DNA from: Aliarcobacter cryaerophilus ATCC 43158
GTDB taxonomy: Bacteria > Campylobacterota > Campylobacteria > Campylobacterales > Arcobacteraceae
DNA: 64,000 bases
Direction: 5' to 3'
NCBI RefSeq assembly: GCF_003660105.1
Contig: NZ_CP032823.1
Coordinates: forward strand, 1,550,001 to 1,614,000
Shown here: piece by piece, positions 24,074 through 32,715 of the stretch
How the letters are laid out: each line of letters begins with the position of its first letter
Position numbering within the stretch: the first letter of the stretch is position 1
Notes under the pieces: model-generated
Told to the model about the DNA's origin: nothing
The model's database searches: none
What the model saw: only the letters and a program-made list of their open reading frames with translations
Translations under genes and position numbers: made by a program

Positions 24074-25957
24074 ATGACAAAACAAAATTTTATAGATGAT
24101 TTACAAAAAATATATAACTATTTAGATGAAGAAAAAGCAAAAACAAATGAGTTATTAAAATTTTTAGAAAACAAAGAGTTTGATAAACTAATAATCATTG
24201 ATGATTTTGCAAATAGTTTAAATTTGAAAATGAGTGAAGATTTAAGATTTGCACTTGTTACACGACTTGTAAATTTAAGAGATGATAGTTTGGTTCAAGT
24301 TTTAAAAAAACTTGAAAAGAGTGAAAAAGAGATAGTAACTTTACAAGAAAAAGCATACCAATTTGTAAAACAGTATTGGCATAAAAAACATAAAAATCTA
24401 ATAGATTTTATAATACAAAATAATCTTCTAACTCCTTTTTATAGAGAAATTTTTATTGGAGTTTACAATGTTGGTCTTGCTATGTCATCTTGGCAAAGCT
24501 CTTGGACGGAACATATAATAAATGAAATAAACAAAGAATTAATTGCTAAATTTGATGGCAATGAAGAAAAAATCATGAAATATCTTGAAGATGAAAAAAT
24601 TCTAGACTTAGGACATGGTGGTATAGTTGCTGATAGATGTTATTCCGCTTTAATAAAAGAAGGTGATAGTTATACTTCAAAAGCCTACATAAAGGCTTTC
24701 AAAAAAGAGGTTACACAAGTTGTAGATGCTCTTGAAGAGTTTGTAGATAAATTAATCGAGCTTGAAGATGAGATTTATAATCAAAAATGGGATTATGTAA
24801 GATATATTCAAAGTTTAATTGTGGCATTTAGTGAAGATAAAACAGATGAACTTGTAAACAAATGGGCAAATGTAGATAGAGATTGGATGAAGATTAAAAC
24901 TCCTATTCAAATAGGTCATCCACTTGAATACTATGAAGACCACTTTAGAAAAGCTGTTGCACTGGAATGGGACATAAGATTAACAAATCCAAAATTTGTT
25001 CAAAATGACCATAGAGTAAATAAAATAAAATCAGCATTTACAAAAATTTTTAGCAGTTTTGACCAAAAGAATAGTTACAAAAAAATATATGATTTTAGCT
25101 TCAAATCACTTGATAAAGTACAACTTTATGTAGGTCGTCCCGCTTTGTTTTTTGGTGCGGAGTTAAATGGTCTATTTTCAGCTCAAGTTGTACCAAATGA
25201 TGAAATTGTAAGTCTTGAAGAGGGTAAAAAAATCTTTGCATTTTCTGATGAGATTTTACAAACAAGTAGAGCTAAACCATTTTTAAAACTTAGCCGTGAA
25301 ATTTTTGGACAAGAGTTATTAACAAAAGATAGAAACTTTCTTTTTAAACAAACAGCTTCGTGGCATAGTGTTTATGATATTACAACTATTGGACATGAAT
25401 ATGGACATATTTTATGGTGCGATGAAGAGACAGAGAGTTTTATGAATAAAACAGGAAATTTTAAAAATATAGAGGAGTTTAAAGCTACAACAGGTGGATT
25501 AATATCATATTTACTTGATGAAGAAAATGATGAAAAACATCTAAAAGAAGCTATTTTAATAGATTTAGTAAAAAGAAGTGTTGGACTTATATCTTGGATG
25601 GAAGTTGATGAAGTTCAACCATACTATTGTGAAGGGTTAATTCATCTTTGTGCTCTTTTTGAAAGTGGCATTTTAGATTGGAATGAAGAAAAAAAAGAGC
25701 TAAAAATTGATTTAGAAGATGAAAAATTTGAAAAACTAAATGTTTGGTATATAAAAAATTATACAACTTTGGCAAAACACTATTTAGAAAAACTAGATGC
25801 TACAAAGTTCTTGAATATTTATGCTACTAAAAAAGATAAATATTTTATGCCAAATGATGAAAATATAAAATCTTTTGTAAAGTATTATTTCAAAAGATAT
25901 CAAGAGATTGGTCAAGAGTTAGATGATGTTGATAAAAAAGAGAATTATATAAAATAA
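24074..25957 (+). CDS. ciaB: CiaB-like protein with M3-type metallopeptidase motif
   Basis: A 627-residue, mostly helical cytosolic protein without signal peptide. HEYGH at 441-445 is a zinc HExxH site, and the downstream EEFKATTGG (about 467-475) can supply the third Glu ligand, as in M3-like or dipeptidyl-peptidase-III-like gluzincins. Length and the regions HKNLIDFIIQNNLL and NVGLAMSSWQSSWTEHII match what I remember of Campylobacter invasion antigen B (about 610 residues), a gene widely reported in Arcobacter. The ciaB name is from memory and less sure than the peptidase motif; an oligoendopeptidase-F relative is the alternative. A CIRCE operator precedes it and a hairpin follows. Confidence 0.68.
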   Translation: MTKQNFIDDLQKIYNYLDEEKAKTNELLKFLENKEFDKLIIIDDFANSLNLKMSEDLRFALVTRLVNLRDDSLVQVLKKLEKSEKEIVTLQEKAYQFVKQYWHKKHKNLIDFIIQNNLLTPFYREIFIGVYNVGLAMSSWQSSWTEHIINEINKELIAKFDGNEEKIMKYLEDEKILDLGHGGIVADRCYSALIKEGDSYTSKAYIKAFKKEVTQVVDALEEFVDKLIELEDEIYNQKWDYVRYIQSLIVAFSEDKTDELVNKWANVDRDWMKIKTPIQIGHPLEYYEDHFRKAVALEWDIRLTNPKFVQNDHRVNKIKSAFTKIFSSFDQKNSYKKIYDFSFKSLDKVQLYVGRPALFFGAELNGLFSAQVVPNDEIVSLEEGKKIFAFSDEILQTSRAKPFLKLSREIFGQELLTKDRNFLFKQTASWHSVYDITTIGHEYGHILWCDEETESFMNKTGNFKNIEEFKATTGGLISYLLDEENDEKHLKEAILIDLVKRSVGLISWMEVDEVQPYYCEGLIHLCALFESGILDWNEEKKELKIDLEDEKFEKLNVWYIKNYTTLAKHYLEKLDATKFLNIYATKKDKYFMPNDENIKSFVKYYFKRYQEIGQELDDVDKKENYIK

Positions 25958-25965
25958 CTATTTTT

Positions 25966-26005
25966 CTATCATAGCCATCATAATTACTAGATGGCATGAT
26001 GATAG
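25966..26005 (+). terminator. Stem-loop terminator after the ciaB-like gene
   Basis: CTATCATAGCCATC pairs with GATGGCATGATGATAG (small internal bulge) around ATAATTACTA, then TTTAAATTT follows. It lies nine bases beyond the stop codon. Confidence 0.5.
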
Positions 26006-26049
26006 TTTAAATTTATTCTATGTTTTTAAAAAATATATTAAATAAAGTA

Positions 26050-27111
26050 TTATCTAAACTCTATCTTGCCTTGACTTGCTAATAAAGCTCCACAAAGATT
26101 ATATAAAACTCTAGCTCCAACATTTGCGTCCCAGCCATTTTTACTATCTCCAACTTCAACTAAATCAAAACCTATAATCTTTCTTCCACTTTTTACTAAC
26201 ATAAAAATTAAATGTTCTAACTCTCCATATCTTAATCCTCCAGGAACGGGAGTTCCTGTATTTGGACAATTTAGTGGTTCAAGACCATCTATGTCAATAG
26301 AGATATAGACATTTTTTGGAAGCTGTTCTATATATGGAGTAAAAACTTCTTCAATAGATTTTCCACTTGCAATTTGACTTTGCATAGCTGTATCGTAAAG
26401 ACAAGCTCCTTTATCTGCTAGCTTAATCATTCTTTGTGCTTCTTCTTTACTATAATCTCTAATCCCAATTTGAATAAGTTTTGATACATTTTTACACTCA
26501 TTTAAAACATTATAAAAAATAGATGCATGAGAATAAGTAAATCCTTCATAAGCCTCTCTTAAATCGTGATGAGCATCTACATGAAGTATTCCAAAACTAT
26601 CTTTAGAAGTATCATCTAAAGCTTTTATAAGTCCTAGTGGACAAGAGTGATCACCGCCAACAACTGCCACTAATTTATCTTTTTTTATTCTTTTTAAAGC
26701 TGCTTCATACACATGTGAATTTATTGCTTTTGAAACCTCGTTTACATATTTTAAATCTTTTTTGCAACTTTCACCACACTCTATTGCTTCCATTACTTTT
26801 AAAGCTTTTTTTCTAGTTTTATTACTAAGTTTTAGTAAATATTTATCTACTTCAAGCATAGCAATTCCAGCTTTATATGGTTTTATATAGTGATAGTTTT
26901 CAACATCTAGTTGATGACTTGCCAATCTTATATTATCAGGTGCTTTTGAAGTTCCTTCTCCAAATGAAACAGTAGCTTCCCAAGGAACTGGGATTAAAAT
27001 CAAGCTAGCCTCTTTTGGGTCTAAATTTCCACCAATAAATCCATCATCTTCTTTTGGTGGAAGACCAAGTTCTAAAACTTTTATATCTTCTTTTAAGCTT
27101 CTGTATTTCAT
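26050..27111 (-). CDS. speB: Agmatinase/arginase-family ureohydrolase
   Basis: A 353-residue enzyme of the binuclear manganese ureohydrolase family. Metal ligands are visible in GGDHS (His155), HVDAHHDLR (Asp179, His181, Asp183) and SIDIDGLEP (Asp273, Asp275). The reaction is probably agmatine to putrescine plus urea in polyamine synthesis, by analogy with SpeB; arginase, guanidinobutyrase or another guanidine substrate is possible because active-site loops are not diagnostic by eye. The N-terminal 30 residues (PPKEDDGFIGGNLDP) are an extension over E. coli SpeB. It is monocistronic and convergent with the ciaB-like gene. Confidence 0.82.
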   Translation of the reverse strand: MKYRSLKEDIKVLELGLPPKEDDGFIGGNLDPKEASLILIPVPWEATVSFGEGTSKAPDNIRLASHQLDVENYHYIKPYKAGIAMLEVDKYLLKLSNKTRKKALKVMEAIECGESCKKDLKYVNEVSKAINSHVYEAALKRIKKDKLVAVVGGDHSCPLGLIKALDDTSKDSFGILHVDAHHDLREAYEGFTYSHASIFYNVLNECKNVSKLIQIGIRDYSKEEAQRMIKLADKGACLYDTAMQSQIASGKSIEEVFTPYIEQLPKNVYISIDIDGLEPLNCPNTGTPVPGGLRYGELEHLIFMLVKSGRKIIGFDLVEVGDSKNGWDANVGARVLYNLCGALLASQGKIEFR

Positions 27112-27188
27112 AATTTTTCCTAATAATTAATATTTCATATTATGATTATATGATAAAATGAATTAATATTGAACAAAGGGTATATATT

Positions 27189-27509
27189 ATGTATGCAGTT
27201 ATTTTTGAAGTTGAAATTAATCAAGAAAGAAAAGATGAATATTTAAAAATTGCTTCCATATTAAAAGAGCAGTTAGTAAATCAAAAAGGTTTTATAAGTG
27301 TTGAAAGATTTCAATCTTTAGTAGATGAAAAAAAACTTCTATCTTTATCATATTGGGAAAATGAAGAGGATATTTTAGCTTGGAAAAAAAATATCGACCA
27401 TATGTCTGCTCAGAAAAAAGGAAGAGAGTCTATTTTTAAAGATTATAAAATAAATATTGCTTTAGTTCAAAAATCTTACACTTTAGAAACTAGTGATTTT
27501 GATAAATAA
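27189..27509 (+). CDS. Antibiotic-biosynthesis-monooxygenase (ABM) domain protein
   Basis: A 106-residue dimeric alpha-beta barrel candidate: YAVIFEVEINQERKDEYLKIA, then QKGFISVERFQSL, LLSLSYWENEEDILAWKKN and HMSAQKKGRESIFKDY. This is the ABM/heme-degrading-monooxygenase-like fold. Its reaction is unknown; such small proteins oxidise quinols or heme or act as stress proteins. It is the first gene of an operon with an AlkD-like protein (nine bases downstream) and YbaK. Confidence 0.75.
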   Translation: MYAVIFEVEINQERKDEYLKIASILKEQLVNQKGFISVERFQSLVDEKKLLSLSYWENEEDILAWKKNIDHMSAQKKGRESIFKDYKINIALVQKSYTLETSDFDK

Positions 27510-27518
27510 GTATAATTA

Positions 27519-28592
27519 ATGGCTACTTTATTAAAAAACTTATACTCAAAAGTGTTTATAGAAAAACTATCAAATAATTTACAAACAAACTACAAAGATT
27601 TTAAAAAAGATGAATTTAAAAAAGCTATTTTTACAAATAGTTGGGAAAATTTTGAGCTAAAACAAAGAATGCGACATATCGCAAAAACTTTGTATCAGTT
27701 TTTGCCATTTTCGTATAAAGAGCAAATTGATATTTTAAAAAGAGTAAAACAAGATTTCAAAGGTTTGAAAGCAATGATTTTTCAAGATTTTGTTGAAGTT
27801 TATGGGCTTGATGATTTTGAAGTTTCTATGGAAGCTTTGGAAGTTTTTACAATAGATTCAAGTAGTGAGTTTGCAATACGACAATTTATTTTAAAGTATG
27901 AAGATGAAACTATAAAAAGGATGAAACTTTGGGCAAAATCTCAAAATGAACATATAAGGCGACTTGCAAGTGAAGGAAGCAGACCAAGACTTCCTTGGGC
28001 AATTGCTTTGCCAAAATATAAAGAAAATCCAGAAAAAGTTTTTAAAATAATCGAGCTTTTAAAAAATGACTCTTCAAAATATGTTCAAAAAAGTGTAGCA
28101 AATAGTCTAAATGATATATCCAAAGATAATCCAAATTTAGTTATAAATTTTCTAAAAAACAATTTAAAAATTTCTAAAGAGCTTGATTGGATTTGTAAAC
28201 ATGGAAGTAGAACTTTACTTAAAGCTGGAAATGAAGAAACTTTAGAATTGTTTGGTTTAAAAAAAGCAAATCATATTGCTATTTTAGATTTTAACTTTAA
28301 TAAAAATGTAAATTTAGAAGATTATTTAAATTTCTCTTTTGAGTTAAATTCAGAAAAAAATATTGGTAAGATTAGAGTTGAATATGCAATTTATTATCTA
28401 AAATCAAATCAAAATTATTTTAAAAAAGTTTTTATGATAAGTCAAAATGAGATAAAATCAAACTCTAAAATATTTGTAAAAAAACAGATAATCAAAGATA
28501 TGACAACAAGAAAAAATTATAAAGGAAAACATTTTATATCTTTAGTCATAAATGGAGAAGAGTTTATAAAAAAAGAGTTTTATTTAATATGA
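27519..28592 (+). CDS. DNA alkylation repair protein (AlkC/AlkD-like HEAT-repeat glycosylase)
   Basis: A 357-residue all-helical protein. The segment MKLWAKSQNEHIRRLASEGSRPRLPW followed by HEAT-like repeats (FKIIELLKNDSSKYVQKSVANSLNDISKDNP) and LDWICKHGSRTLLKAGN is typical of the DNA alkylation repair family, which removes N3- and N7-alkylated purines without base flipping. The C-terminal roughly 100 residues are beta-rich and extend beyond the AlkD core. It overlaps ybaK by four bases and is co-transcribed with the ABM gene. Confidence 0.85.
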   Translation: MATLLKNLYSKVFIEKLSNNLQTNYKDFKKDEFKKAIFTNSWENFELKQRMRHIAKTLYQFLPFSYKEQIDILKRVKQDFKGLKAMIFQDFVEVYGLDDFEVSMEALEVFTIDSSSEFAIRQFILKYEDETIKRMKLWAKSQNEHIRRLASEGSRPRLPWAIALPKYKENPEKVFKIIELLKNDSSKYVQKSVANSLNDISKDNPNLVINFLKNNLKISKELDWICKHGSRTLLKAGNEETLELFGLKKANHIAILDFNFNKNVNLEDYLNFSFELNSEKNIGKIRVEYAIYYLKSNQNYFKKVFMISQNEIKSNSKIFVKKQIIKDMTTRKNYKGKHFISLVINGEEFIKKEFYLI

Positions 28593-29059
28593 CACCTGCA
28601 ATAAATCTTTTAAAAAAACATAAATGCGATTTTAAAATTCATAAATATGAACATGATCCAGCTTGTACAAATTTTGGAGATGAGGCAGTTTTAAAATTGG
28701 GTTTGGATGCAAAGGAAGTTTATAAAACATTGCTTGTTGAATTAACTCCAAAAGAGTTGGTTGTTTGTGTAATTCCTGTTTCAAATCAACTTAGCTTAAA
28801 AGAAGTTGCTGATATTTTTCTAGCAAAAAAAGCACAAATGGCACAGAAAGACGAAGCACAAAAAGTAACTGGATATTTACTTGGTGGTATTTCACCTCTT
28901 GGACAAAAAAAACTTTTAAGAACGGTTTTGCATGAGAGTGTAAACGATTTTAAAACTATCTTTATAAGCGGTGGAAAAAGAGGATTAGATATTGAAGTTT
29001 TTCCAAAAGATTTAAAAGATATATTAAAAGCAAAAATTGGTAGAATAGTTTCACAATAA
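28589..29059 (+). CDS. ybaK: Cys-tRNA(Pro)/Cys-tRNA(Cys) deacylase YbaK
   Basis: A 156-residue YbaK/ProX-type editing domain that hydrolyses mischarged Cys-tRNA-Pro in trans. Characteristic parts are TPAINLLKKHKCDFKIHKYEHDP, EVYKTLLVEL with the catalytic Lys region, GYLLGGISPLGQKK and FISGGKRGLDIEV. The ATG overlaps the upstream stop (ATGA). Length matches the family. Confidence 0.93.
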   Translation: MTPAINLLKKHKCDFKIHKYEHDPACTNFGDEAVLKLGLDAKEVYKTLLVELTPKELVVCVIPVSNQLSLKEVADIFLAKKAQMAQKDEAQKVTGYLLGGISPLGQKKLLRTVLHESVNDFKTIFISGGKRGLDIEVFPKDLKDILKAKIGRIVSQ

Positions 29060-29075
29060 CCAAAAGGAGCTATTT

Positions 29076-29273
29076 ATGAGTAAAAATAAAGGTGAACCAA
29101 GTTTAGAAAAAATTGATGATTATAATGGAAATGAATCTAAGCAGAAGAGAAATACTGTAAGATTAATTGTTCTTTTACTTCTTGTTTTAGGTGCAATTTT
29201 CGCATATTTAGAACAACCAGCAAAAAACAGTGCGATTGAAATTCAAGAGAAAACTTCAATTCCAGCTAGATAA
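29076..29273 (+). CDS. Small single-span membrane protein, 65 residues
   Basis: A charged N-terminal 28 residues (KNKGEPSLEKIDDYNGNESKQKR) leads into one hydrophobic segment (about 30-45, VRLIVLLLLVLGAIFAY) and a short polar tail. The topology suggests an N-in inner-membrane protein. An AAAGGAGC ribosome site precedes it, 16 bases after ybaK, and a strong terminator overlaps its stop, making it the last gene of the ABM-AlkD-ybaK operon. Function unknown. Confidence 0.65.
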   Translation: MSKNKGEPSLEKIDDYNGNESKQKRNTVRLIVLLLLVLGAIFAYLEQPAKNSAIEIQEKTSIPAR

Positions 29274-29291
29274 AAGCTTTTAGCTTTTATC
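29269..29291 (+). terminator. Intrinsic terminator of the ABM-AlkD-ybaK operon
   Basis: GATAAAAGCT pairs perfectly with AGCTTTTATC over ten bases around a TTT loop; the TAA stop of the preceding gene lies in the left arm. AGAGTTTTATATTT follows. Confidence 0.6.
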
Positions 29292-29309
29292 AGAGTTTTA
29301 TATTTATTA

Positions 29310-29963
29310 CTATCTTGAATATTTAAATATTTTACCTTTATAAGGCTCTTGCAAGAAATCTGTATTTTGAGGTTCAATAAAACTACATACAAAACCAAAA
29401 GTTTCCATCTGTTTTGTAAATTTTGCTTGATAACCTCTATTTGGATTTACTAAAATAACCTTTGCTTTATCGTTTGAATGAGCATTTATAAAATTTGAAA
29501 GAAGAACTGCATGGTCTCTTTCATATAATAAGTCACTTCCAATAATTAAATCAAATTTACCAAGATCCTCTTGATATTCATTGCTCCAGCAAGTTCTCAC
29601 AAATGGTATTTCATCATCTTTATTTAATTCTGTGTTAATATCCAAAAACTTTTCGGCTTCAGGATGATAATCAGTTGCTGTAATATCAGCATTTAATCTA
29701 TTTAAAATAAGACTGGATAGACCTATTCCACATCCAACTTCTAAAATTCTTTTATTTTTAAAATCATAATCAAATATAAAATTTGCTAAAACTTCACTAG
29801 ATGGCCAAACAACTCCAAATAAAGACCAAGTTGCACTTGATATACCTATATTTTCTGCTTTGTTATCTTGATCAGAAAATTGTTGTTTGTCTTTTAGAGT
29901 TCTTAAATGTATATCATTGTCACCAATCTCAATTGTTTGATATTTATACCTCAGAGGTTTCAT
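29310..29963 (-). CDS. SAM-dependent methyltransferase (METTL21/PF10294-like)
   Basis: A 217-residue class I methyltransferase. Motif I is ILEVGCGIGLSSL (about 75-87); ITATDYHPEAEKFLDIN is motif II; FDLIIGSDLLYERD is motif IV, the D-x-x-Y segment seen in lysine-methyltransferase-like members. WPSSEVLANFIFDYDFKNKR just before motif I also matches this group. The substrate is unknown; proteins or small amines are possible. It lies 110 bases downstream of the EamA gene on the same strand and may have its own promoter. Confidence 0.78.
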   Translation of the reverse strand: MKPLRYKYQTIEIGDNDIHLRTLKDKQQFSDQDNKAENIGISSATWSLFGVVWPSSEVLANFIFDYDFKNKRILEVGCGIGLSSLILNRLNADITATDYHPEAEKFLDINTELNKDDEIPFVRTCWSNEYQEDLGKFDLIIGSDLLYERDHAVLLSNFINAHSNDKAKVILVNPNRGYQAKFTKQMETFGFVCSFIEPQNTDFLQEPYKGKIFKYSR

Positions 29964-30073
29964 AATAGTGAGCTAATTACTAATAGCTTTTTAAAAAACT
30001 TTTTTATCATATTAATTCCTCTTTTATTTGTATTATCAATTCATACTATCGCAATAGTAGAATAAAAGCAAAT

Positions 30074-30961
30074 TTAAATTTTAAACAATTTATCAATATA
30101 ATCTTTTAAAACTATTAGAAGAACTCCAAACAAAATAAAAACAATTCCTATAAATAACCAAAAAGTTATTTTTTCATTAAAAACATAGACTCCAATTAGT
30201 ACTGCAGTTAAAGGTTCTAGTGCTCCTAAAATAGATGCACTTGTTGATCCTACTATTTGAATTGCTTTTATTAGAAATAGCAAAGAGATAATTGTGGGAA
30301 CAAGAGCTAAAAATATTGTATAAAACCACATATTGAAGTTTATCAAAGGCATTATATTTAAACTACTATCAAAAAATGAGTGTATTAAAATAGTTATTGT
30401 ACAAAATAGCATAGAGTAAAATGTAACTTTTAGTGCAGATAATTTTAGATATTGGTTTATAATAACTATATAAACAGCATAGCACAATGATGAAACTATT
30501 ACTAAAAATATCCCAAAATTACTAACATTTGCTCCATCACTTTCATATAGTAAAACAACTCCTAAAAATGCAAAAATTATAGATAAAATAGTTATTATTG
30601 AATTTTTCTCTTTAAAAAATATTGCCATTATAATTGCTACAAATATAGGATAAACAAATAAAACAGTTGATGCAAGTCCTGCATCCATATATAAGAATGA
30701 GTTAAATAAGCTAATTGCAGAGATTCCAAATAACAAGCCCAAAAAAGCTAAAAATATAATTTCTTTAAATCTTAAATAAAAAGAATCTTTTTTTATAAGC
30801 ATAAAAATAGCTAATAAAATAGAGGCAAAAGTAAATCTATAAAAAATTACAGAGTTTACATTTAATCCATCTTCATATAAAAAAAGTACCCCTAATGGGT
30901 TCATTCCATAGCAAATAGCAGAGATAATAGCTAATATAACTCCTTTTGTTTGTAAACTCAA
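30074..30961 (-). CDS. EamA/DMT-family permease
   Basis: A 295-residue membrane protein with ten hydrophobic segments in two repeated EamA halves (about 1-140 and 150-290). FLYMDAGLASTVLFVYPIFVAI and LGALEPLTAVLIGVYVFNEKITFW are the conserved repeat ends. Members export amino acids or other metabolites or move nucleotide sugars; the substrate is not predictable. It follows the truncated globin gene by 13 bases and is likely co-transcribed with it. Confidence 0.87.
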   Translation of the reverse strand: MSLQTKGVILAIISAICYGMNPLGVLFLYEDGLNVNSVIFYRFTFASILLAIFMLIKKDSFYLRFKEIIFLAFLGLLFGISAISLFNSFLYMDAGLASTVLFVYPIFVAIIMAIFFKEKNSIITILSIIFAFLGVVLLYESDGANVSNFGIFLVIVSSLCYAVYIVIINQYLKLSALKVTFYSMLFCTITILIHSFFDSSLNIMPLINFNMWFYTIFLALVPTIISLLFLIKAIQIVGSTSASILGALEPLTAVLIGVYVFNEKITFWLFIGIVFILFGVLLIVLKDYIDKLFKI

Positions 30962-30974
30962 AAATATCCTTTAA

Positions 30975-31409
30975 TTAATTTTCAGGTGAGTTTATCATCC
31001 ACATAGAGAAGATATCTAAATAGTTCCAAAAAGATTGTTTTAAATCTTCATCAATATCTAAATCTTTTAAAATTTCAATATAACACTCAAGCCAAACTCT
31101 TCTAGCCTTTGGAGTTATCTTAAAAGGTTCATGTCTTTTTACCATCATAGGATTTCCTCTATGTTGATTAAAATAGTCAGGACCTCCACAAATTTGTATA
31201 AAAAAATCTGCTGAATTTACTTTTGCTTGTTCAAATTCCTCATCATCTTGTGGAAATAGATCTTTTATTGAACTTTTTCTTAGTAAATCATAATGTTTTG
31301 ATACTACTTCTCTAAGACCATCCTCTTTAATAGTTTCTAAAAATTTTAATGATGGTTTTTCAACAGCTGGTCTTGTTCCAAAAATTGCTTCTGATATTTT
31401 AAATTCCAT
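30975..31409 (-). CDS. Truncated hemoglobin (group II-like)
   Basis: The start is placed at the ATG at 31409, preceded by AAAAAAGG; the longer reading (31469) adds a 20-residue hydrophobic piece with no ribosome site. The 144-residue protein has HYDLLRKSSIKDLFP (B-E helices), FFIQICGGPDYFNQHRG, the probable proximal His in VKRHEPFKIT and Trp in RRVWLECYIEIL at the G8 position typical of group II truncated globins. Such proteins bind O2 or NO and help against nitrosative or oxidative stress. C. jejuni has a group III globin (Ctb), so this is a different lineage of globin. Confidence 0.8.
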   Translation of the reverse strand: MEFKISEAIFGTRPAVEKPSLKFLETIKEDGLREVVSKHYDLLRKSSIKDLFPQDDEEFEQAKVNSADFFIQICGGPDYFNQHRGNPMMVKRHEPFKITPKARRVWLECYIEILKDLDIDEDLKQSFWNYLDIFSMWMINSPEN

Positions 31410-31530
31410 TTTATAACCTTTTTTAATTAAATTGTTTTCAAAAGTTTGCAATATTACAATAAATAGCATATTAAACTCTTTATTAAATATTTAGTGTGAT
31501 AAAATACAAAATTATATTTTAAAGGTTTTT

Positions 31531-32124
31531 ATGCAAGATTTAACAAATATAGTTGAGTGTTATAGCTGTGGATTATTTGTACAAAAGAATGATTCATCAA
31601 AATTTACTCAACGATGTCCTAGATGTGATAGTAGATTAAAAGATGAAAACAATCACTCGATTGATTCGCTATTTTTTGCAATATCTAGCTTGATGTTATT
31701 TTTAATTTTATGTTTATATCCTATTTTAAGTTTAAACTTAAATGCCCAAAGCTTAGATGCAAATATTTTAAAAACTGTATATGTCTTGTTTGAACAAGAT
31801 TTTTATATAGTATCTTTCTTAGTTCTATTTACAATTATTTTAGCTCCTGTTTTAAACTCAATTATAATAATTTTAGTATTTTTTCAAGTAAAGTTTAAAA
31901 AAGAGATTTTTAAAAAATCACTTCTATATGATTCTTACTATTTTTTTAAAAATTGGGGTTTTATGGAAGTTTTTATTGTAAGCCTAATTGTTACATATAT
32001 AAAACTTATTGGAATGGTTAGTAATACAAAGTTTGATATAGGTTTTTATATTTTACTTAGCTATATTTTTTGTTTTATTATGTCTCATTTAAGATTTGAT
32101 GCAACTGTTATTTTGGATAATTAA
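31531..32124 (+). CDS. LetA/PqiA-family membrane protein, N-terminal half
   Basis: A 197-residue membrane protein that corresponds to one half of PqiA/LetA. It opens with a zinc-ribbon (CYSCG ... CPRCD, two CxxC pairs) followed by about four membrane segments. E. coli LetA and PqiA are single chains of two such halves; here the first half ends with its own TAA and the second begins at the very next base. LetA is the inner-membrane partner that feeds lipids into the LetB tunnel. This is probably the first gene of a three-gene operon. Confidence 0.82.
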   Translation: MQDLTNIVECYSCGLFVQKNDSSKFTQRCPRCDSRLKDENNHSIDSLFFAISSLMLFLILCLYPILSLNLNAQSLDANILKTVYVLFEQDFYIVSFLVLFTIILAPVLNSIIIILVFFQVKFKKEIFKKSLLYDSYYFFKNWGFMEVFIVSLIVTYIKLIGMVSNTKFDIGFYILLSYIFCFIMSHLRFDATVILDN

Positions 32125-32715
32125 ATGGTTTTAGTATCTTGCAAAAACTGTAAAAAAGTATATAAAAAAGAGAATTATGACTCTTTTTTATGTAATAGAT
32201 GTAACCATATAGTAAAAAAAAGAGTTGAAAACTCTTTACAAATATCACTAGCTTTGACAATTTGTGCAATGCTTTTGTATATTCCAGCAATGGTTTATCC
32301 AATGATGGTAGTAACACAATTTGGTGTAAATTTAGAAAGTACAATTATTGAAGGGATTATTAGCTTTTTAGAAAGTGGAAGTTACTTCATAGCATTTGTA
32401 ATATTTATAGCAAGTGTTGCTATTCCTATAGTAAAACTATTTGCCCTATTTTTTATATTTTTATCTTTAAAAATAAATGTAAAGATGACAAATAAAACAA
32501 AGATTTTGATATATAAATACATTGAAGCAATTGGAAAATGGTCAATGATAGATATTTATGTAGTCGCTTTAATGGCTTCAATAGTACAACTAGATGAGCT
32601 ATTTAATATAAAAGGTGGAGTTGCTGCAACATCTTTTTCTTTAATGGTAATAATTACAATATTTGCAGCACATAGATTTGATACAAGGATAATTTGGGAT
32701 GAAAAAAGAGATTAG
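32125..32715 (+). CDS. LetA/PqiA-family membrane protein, C-terminal half
   Basis: A 196-residue second PqiA-domain protein: zinc-ribbon CKNCK ... CNRCN and about four membrane segments, with FLESGSYFIAFVIFIASVAIPIVKL and IEAIGKWSMIDIYVVALMASIVQL, the latter matching the conserved W-S-M-x-D-V/I-F/Y motif of PqiA. Its ATG abuts the stop of the first half and its own end overlaps the letB start by 17 bases, so all three are tightly coupled. Both halves would need to assemble to make one LetA equivalent. Confidence 0.85.
   Translation: MVLVSCKNCKKVYKKENYDSFLCNRCNHIVKKRVENSLQISLALTICAMLLYIPAMVYPMMVVTQFGVNLESTIIEGIISFLESGSYFIAFVIFIASVAIPIVKLFALFFIFLSLKINVKMTNKTKILIYKYIEAIGKWSMIDIYVVALMASIVQLDELFNIKGGVAATSFSLMVIITIFAAHRFDTRIIWDEKRD

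Noticed and set aside
31410-31469. Signal peptide on the truncated globin
   Set aside because: The upstream ATG lacks a ribosome site; the internal ATG at 31409 has one and gives a normal globin length.
31531-32715. Broken letA pseudogene
   Set aside because: Each half has its own zinc ribbon, full membrane set, proper stop and start codons, and tight coupling to letB, so both look functional.
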